From Acidicapsa acidisoli (GTDB lineage Bacteria > Acidobacteriota > Terriglobia > Terriglobales > Acidobacteriaceae), in NCBI RefSeq assembly GCF_025685625.1, contig NZ_JAGSYI010000001.1, forward strand, positions 434,001-498,000: a stretch of DNA of 64,000 bases, given 5' to 3'. The notes beneath the pieces are model-generated. The model ran no database searches. It was not told the DNA's origin and was given only the letters and a program-made list of their open reading frames with translations. Shown here in pieces: positions 60,934 to 64,000 of this stretch (the stretch's first letter is position 1; each line of letters opens with the position of its first letter). The position numbers and the translations under genes were made by a program.

Positions 60934-61782
60934 TTATGTGTGCTTTGTATAGTCGGGCGGAATACTAAGCAAAGGACGGAATCCGGCAGCGCGAGACGGA
61001 CGGGTGCTCGTTGGCCAGACATAATGCTCACAGTATCTGGATTCATGCCTCTTCCCAAAGGCATCCAGGTACGCGACATACCCATAGGCACGTAAATGAG
61101 AGTGTCCAATCATGATGGACTTGAGTACATCTGCGTCCAGTTCCCCTTTTGCGATGATATGACCATCGCTCGCGGACCTGAGGAAAGTAGAGTAATCCGC
61201 GGATGCACCGGGCGGTAGAAGAAATCCGTTCAGAACAATGGGTTCAGGATAGGTCGGAGTACGCGAGAGTTCGCTCGGATCGCCTTTAGTTACAACCTCA
61301 TAGATACACTGCGTTTCAATTATCCGGGCTGAAGTGCTGCCCTTATTTTCAACGATCCACCAATAACTCAACGGGTCTCCCTCATTTGGAGAAAACCCCT
61401 CCATCGAAGATCGAATGACCAGCCACGCGCGCTCAGAAGTCATTTGCGCGTCAGCTTGTTTAAGGGCCGCTTCAGCAGCGGTCATTGCCGCATTGGCGGC
61501 ACGCCGGGTCTCGATCGATTGACAGCAAATTACACCCGCAGTAATCGCACCAATAATGACGATCCACCAATCAGGCCTTTCAAGGAATGCATACCACTTT
61601 GGCGGGCTCGGAGCCTTTTGAGGCTGGTTCGGGGTTTCGTAGTAATTATTCTGAAACACGACCGTCGATGGCTTTTTCGTCTTGGCATCCTGCTTATCAT
61701 GGCTGGCATCTCTATCTACCTGACCGGCCACGCCAACGGTGCACACTGCGGCAATTGCAAGTATCGCCAAACGTTTCAGCAT
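60934..61782 (-). CDS. hypothetical membrane protein
   Basis: A 282-residue protein with a signal or first helix (LAILAIAAVCTVGVAGQ) and a second transmembrane helix (WWIVIIGAITAGVICCQS, ~72-90), followed by a helix with AANAAMTAAEAALKQADAQM and a beta-rich domain (ERAWLVIRSSMEGF, WWIVENKGSTSARIIETQC, NGFLLPPGASADY). This order of two helices, an Ala-rich helix and an Ig-like domain recurs in uncharacterised membrane proteins. No catalytic motif. Convergent with the DUF1566 gene. Confidence 0.75.
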   Translation of the reverse strand: MLKRLAILAIAAVCTVGVAGQVDRDASHDKQDAKTKKPSTVVFQNNYYETPNQPQKAPSPPKWYAFLERPDWWIVIIGAITAGVICCQSIETRRAANAAMTAAEAALKQADAQMTSERAWLVIRSSMEGFSPNEGDPLSYWWIVENKGSTSARIIETQCIYEVVTKGDPSELSRTPTYPEPIVLNGFLLPPGASADYSTFLRSASDGHIIAKGELDADVLKSIMIGHSHLRAYGYVAYLDAFGKRHESRYCEHYVWPTSTRPSRAAGFRPLLSIPPDYTKHT

Positions 61783-62037
61783 AATGCAGGAATTGTACCC
61801 GCGCCGGATAACCCCGTGGACTTCAAATTACGACGCCACGGTTTGTCCGAAACGTAGTGCCAGCCCCACTTTCGCGCTAAACTGGAAATCGATGGCTCTC
61901 CACCAGCCCATCCCGGCGCTTCTCTAGCGGCTCCCGCCGCCGATACCTGTCCTGCGCCCGTTTCCCGATCTCATCATCCAATCAACAAGCAGACTGCGTC
62001 CCTTGGCGGGCAGCGGGCTGGAATCTGAGAGTGACCA

Positions 62038-63114
62038 ATGTTTGACCGTTTGCAACAGATGGAAGACCGTTACGTGGACTTAGGCGAGCAGATGGCCCTG
62101 CCCGAAGTCCAGAACGACCGCGAAGCGATGCACAAAGCATCCAAGGCCCACCGCGACCTGGAAGCCACCGTCGAAAAATTCCGCGAATACAAGCAGGTAA
62201 CCAAGGGCGTGGAAGACGCCAAAGCCATGCTCGCCGAAAACGACGCCGATCTCGCCGCCATGGCCCAGGAAGAGTTGACCGAGCTCGCCCCGCGACTCGA
62301 AACGATTGAGGCCGAGCTGAAGATCATGCTGCTTCCCAAAGACCCCAACGACGAAAAGAACGTCATCCTCGAAATCCGCGCCGGAACCGGCGGCGACGAG
62401 GCTTCGCTTTTCGTGGCCGAGGTCTTCAAGATGTACCTGCGCTTCGCCGAGCAGCATCGCTGGAAGGTCGAAATTCTTTCCGAATCCGAGTCCTCCGTCG
62501 GCGGCCTCAAAGAAGTCATCGCGCTCATCGAAGGCGAGCGCGTCTATTCGCAGATGAAGTTCGAGAGCGGCGTGCATCGCGTCCAGCGCGTACCGGCAAC
62601 CGAAACGCAAGGCCGTGTGCATACCTCCGCGATCACTGTCGCCGTGCTGCCCGAGGCCGAAGAAGTCGACGTCAAAGTCGAGCAAAAAGACCTGCGCATT
62701 GACACCTTCTGCTCCTCCGGTCCCGGCGGACAGTCCGTAAACACTACGTACTCGGCCATCCGCATCACGCATATTCCGACCAACACCGTCGTAAGCTGCC
62801 AGGACGAGAAATCCCAGATCAAGAATCGCGAAAAGGCCATGCGCGTCCTGCGTTCCCGTCTCTATGAAGTGGAGATGCAGAAGCAGCACGATGCCCTCGC
62901 CAAGGAGCGCAAGCAGCAGGTTGGCACAGGCGACCGAAGCGAGAAGATTCGCACCTACAACTTTCCGCAGAACCGCCTTACTGACCATCGCATCGGCCTC
63001 ACACTGCACCAGCTTGACCTGATCATGCAGGGCCGTCTGCAATCCATCGTCGACGCGCTCATCGCCGACGACCAGGCGCAGAAGCTGAAGGCAGACTCAG
63101 CGCAGGCCGCTTGA
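62038..63114 (+). CDS. prfA: peptide chain release factor 1
   Basis: A 358-residue RF1, recognising UAA and UAG stop codons on the ribosome. It carries the GGQ hydrolysis motif in [21 protein letters not shown] (read in parts) near residue 235, and the PAT tripeptide ([14 protein letters not shown]) that separates RF1 from RF2. Length and order match bacterial RF1. ATG 62038 follows GAGAGTG. The methyltransferase that modifies the GGQ Gln starts 3 bp after the stop. Confidence 0.96.
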   Translation: MFDRLQQMEDRYVDLGEQMALPEVQNDREAMHKASKAHRDLEATVEKFREYKQVTKGVEDAKAMLAENDADLAAMAQEELTELAPRLETIEAELKIMLLPKDPNDEKNVILEIRAGTGGDEASLFVAEVFKMYLRFAEQHRWKVEILSESESSVGGLKEVIALIEGERVYSQMKFESGVHRVQRVPATETQGRVHTSAITVAVLPEAEEVDVKVEQKDLRIDTFCSSGPGGQSVNTTYSAIRITHIPTNTVVSCQDEKSQIKNREKAMRVLRSRLYEVEMQKQHDALAKERKQQVGTGDRSEKIRTYNFPQNRLTDHRIGLTLHQLDLIMQGRLQSIVDALIADDQAQKLKADSAQAA

Positions 63115-63117
63115 GCA

Positions 63118-63972
63118 ATGACCCTGCGCGCCCTGGCCGCCGAAGCCGAAGCCCCGCTCCGCAACGGGCCGCATCCGGAGCGGGCGCGGCGGGATGCGGA
63201 GACGCTGCTGCTTCATCTGCTGGGCCAGAATCGCGCATGGCTGCTGGCGAATTGGGATACAGCAGCTTCCGTCGAAACACAAGCGGCCCTGCGCGGACTG
63301 ATCGCGCGCCGCAGTTCCGGCGAGCCGATCCAATACATCACTGGCGCGGCGGAGTTCTTCGGGTTGCCGTTTGCCGTCGCGCCAGGCGTGCTGATTCCGC
63401 GCCCTGAAACGGAGCATCTCGTCGAAGAAGTGCTCCGTCTGGCCACTCAATTTGCCTCGCCCGCGATCCATATCGCCGACATCGGCACCGGTTCCGGCGC
63501 CATCGCCGTCGCATTGGCGCATTCCTTGCCAGAAGCTCACATTTCCGCGACCGACATCTCGCCAGACGCTCTAGCAGTGGCTCGCGCCAACGCCGCACAA
63601 AATCACGTCGCAGACCGAATCTCATTCCTCGAAGGAGACCTGCTCGCTCCGCTAAAGGGACGAAGTTTCTCGATCATCGCCTCCAATCCACCCTACGTTC
63701 CATTGCGCGACAGCGACTCGCTCTCCGTCGAGGTGCGCGAATTTGAGCCACACTCGGCATTGTTTGCCGGCCAAGACGGTCTGAATATCTACCGGCGTTT
63801 GATCCCGGAGGCGCGCGGTCTGCTTCTCGCCGGCGGATGGCTGGTCATGGAAATAGGTTTTGGACAACAGGAGCAGATTCAGAAGCTTATGAATGAGAAC
63901 CACTATGCCAGCGTGCATTTTGTGCCGGATTATCAGGGAATTCCGCGTGTCTCTGTCGGTCGAAAATTATAA
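63118..63972 (+). CDS. prmC: release factor glutamine methyltransferase
   Basis: A 284-residue SAM-dependent methyltransferase that N5-methylates the Gln of the GGQ motif in release factors. The SAM motif is IADIGTGSGAIAVALA near residue 120 and the catalytic NPPY is in IIASNPPYVPLRD; the helical N-terminal domain contains SGEPIQYITGAAEFFGLPF. It is 3 bp after prfA, the common operon. The reading frame ends before the window edge, so it is complete. Confidence 0.95.
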   Translation: MTLRALAAEAEAPLRNGPHPERARRDAETLLLHLLGQNRAWLLANWDTAASVETQAALRGLIARRSSGEPIQYITGAAEFFGLPFAVAPGVLIPRPETEHLVEEVLRLATQFASPAIHIADIGTGSGAIAVALAHSLPEAHISATDISPDALAVARANAAQNHVADRISFLEGDLLAPLKGRSFSIIASNPPYVPLRDSDSLSVEVREFEPHSALFAGQDGLNIYRRLIPEARGLLLAGGWLVMEIGFGQQEQIQKLMNENHYASVHFVPDYQGIPRVSVGRKL

Positions 63973-64000
63973 ATAATCGATTATCGTCTGCATCGACGCT

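Noticed and set aside
62080-63042. 320-codon open frame on the minus strand
   Set aside because: It is antisense to prfA; Gly/Phe/Leu-rich composition mirrors the RF1 codons.
1-64000. CRISPR arrays, rRNA genes, prophage or complete insertion sequences
   Set aside because: No regularly spaced repeats, rRNA-like stretches, transposase motifs or phage structural genes were seen.

Overview
The window looks like a chromosomal segment of an Acidobacteriota bacterium (Terriglobia / Acidobacteriaceae type). The reasons are a moderately high G+C composition, two secreted proteins of the acidobacterial VWFA-related type, a PadR regulator paired with an ~890-residue MacB/FtsX permease of the acidobacterial (ADOP) type, many secreted S9-type peptidases, and dispersed acidobacterial-style repeats. 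Species cannot be fixed from the sequence. No rRNA, prophage, intact insertion sequence or CRISPR array was seen. Most of the window is housekeeping and transport, with a few accessory islands.

Layout. 0.3-3.2 kb: an operator/promoter region, then a coupled three-gene cassette of two paralogous unknown proteins and a DyP-type peroxidase. 3.4-5.7 kb: a DUF1003 membrane protein, a Tat-exported MsrB and a PagL-like lipid A deacylase. 5.8-6.5 kb: a decayed locus holding frameshifted remains of a membrane protein and a MoxR ATPase. 6.7-11.9 kb: a sigma factor, a 1245-residue protein joining a zinc anti-sigma motif, a membrane segment, TPR-like repeats and a CHAT protease, and an overlapping unknown gene; this is the most unusual system here. 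12-20 kb: a thioredoxin-like protein, TatA, an EamA transporter, divergent VWFA genes, a Crp/Fnr regulator, an SDR and small proteins. 20.2-20.8 kb: a 39-residue membrane peptide, tRNA-Cys and a probable structured non-coding RNA with its own terminator. 20.8-28.2 kb: PhzF, a response regulator, MarC, DUF4440, a DPP-IV peptidase and a DHA2 efflux pump.

28.4-40.1 kb: a lycopene-cyclase-domain membrane protein, a tightly overlapped OpuB-type osmoprotectant ABC operon, a ClC chloride channel, a zinc-ribbon coiled-coil protein with a deoxyribonucleotidase, an XRE-cupin regulator, a TIGR01777 epimerase, a fibronectin-like lipoprotein, an FAH-family hydrolase and transaldolase with a clear terminator. 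40.2-48.3 kb: a small protein with a possible deamidase-like Cys/His arrangement, a secreted alpha/beta hydrolase, a VOC protein, a TonB receptor and the PadR/ABC permease pair. 48.3-64 kb: hslVU with a terminator, a prolyl oligopeptidase, glutaminyl cyclase, OmpH/Skp, a CDF metal exporter, a CocE-type hydrolase, a DUF1566 protein and prfA-prmC.

Functional themes are envelope and periplasm maintenance (TatA, MsrB, PagL-like, OmpH, secreted peptidases), protein quality control (HslVU), ion and osmolyte transport (ClC, CDF, OpuB), oxidative stress (DyP, MsrB) and translation termination (RF1 and its methylase PrmC). Starts were chosen from Shine-Dalgarno spacing where possible; several are GTG or TTG.
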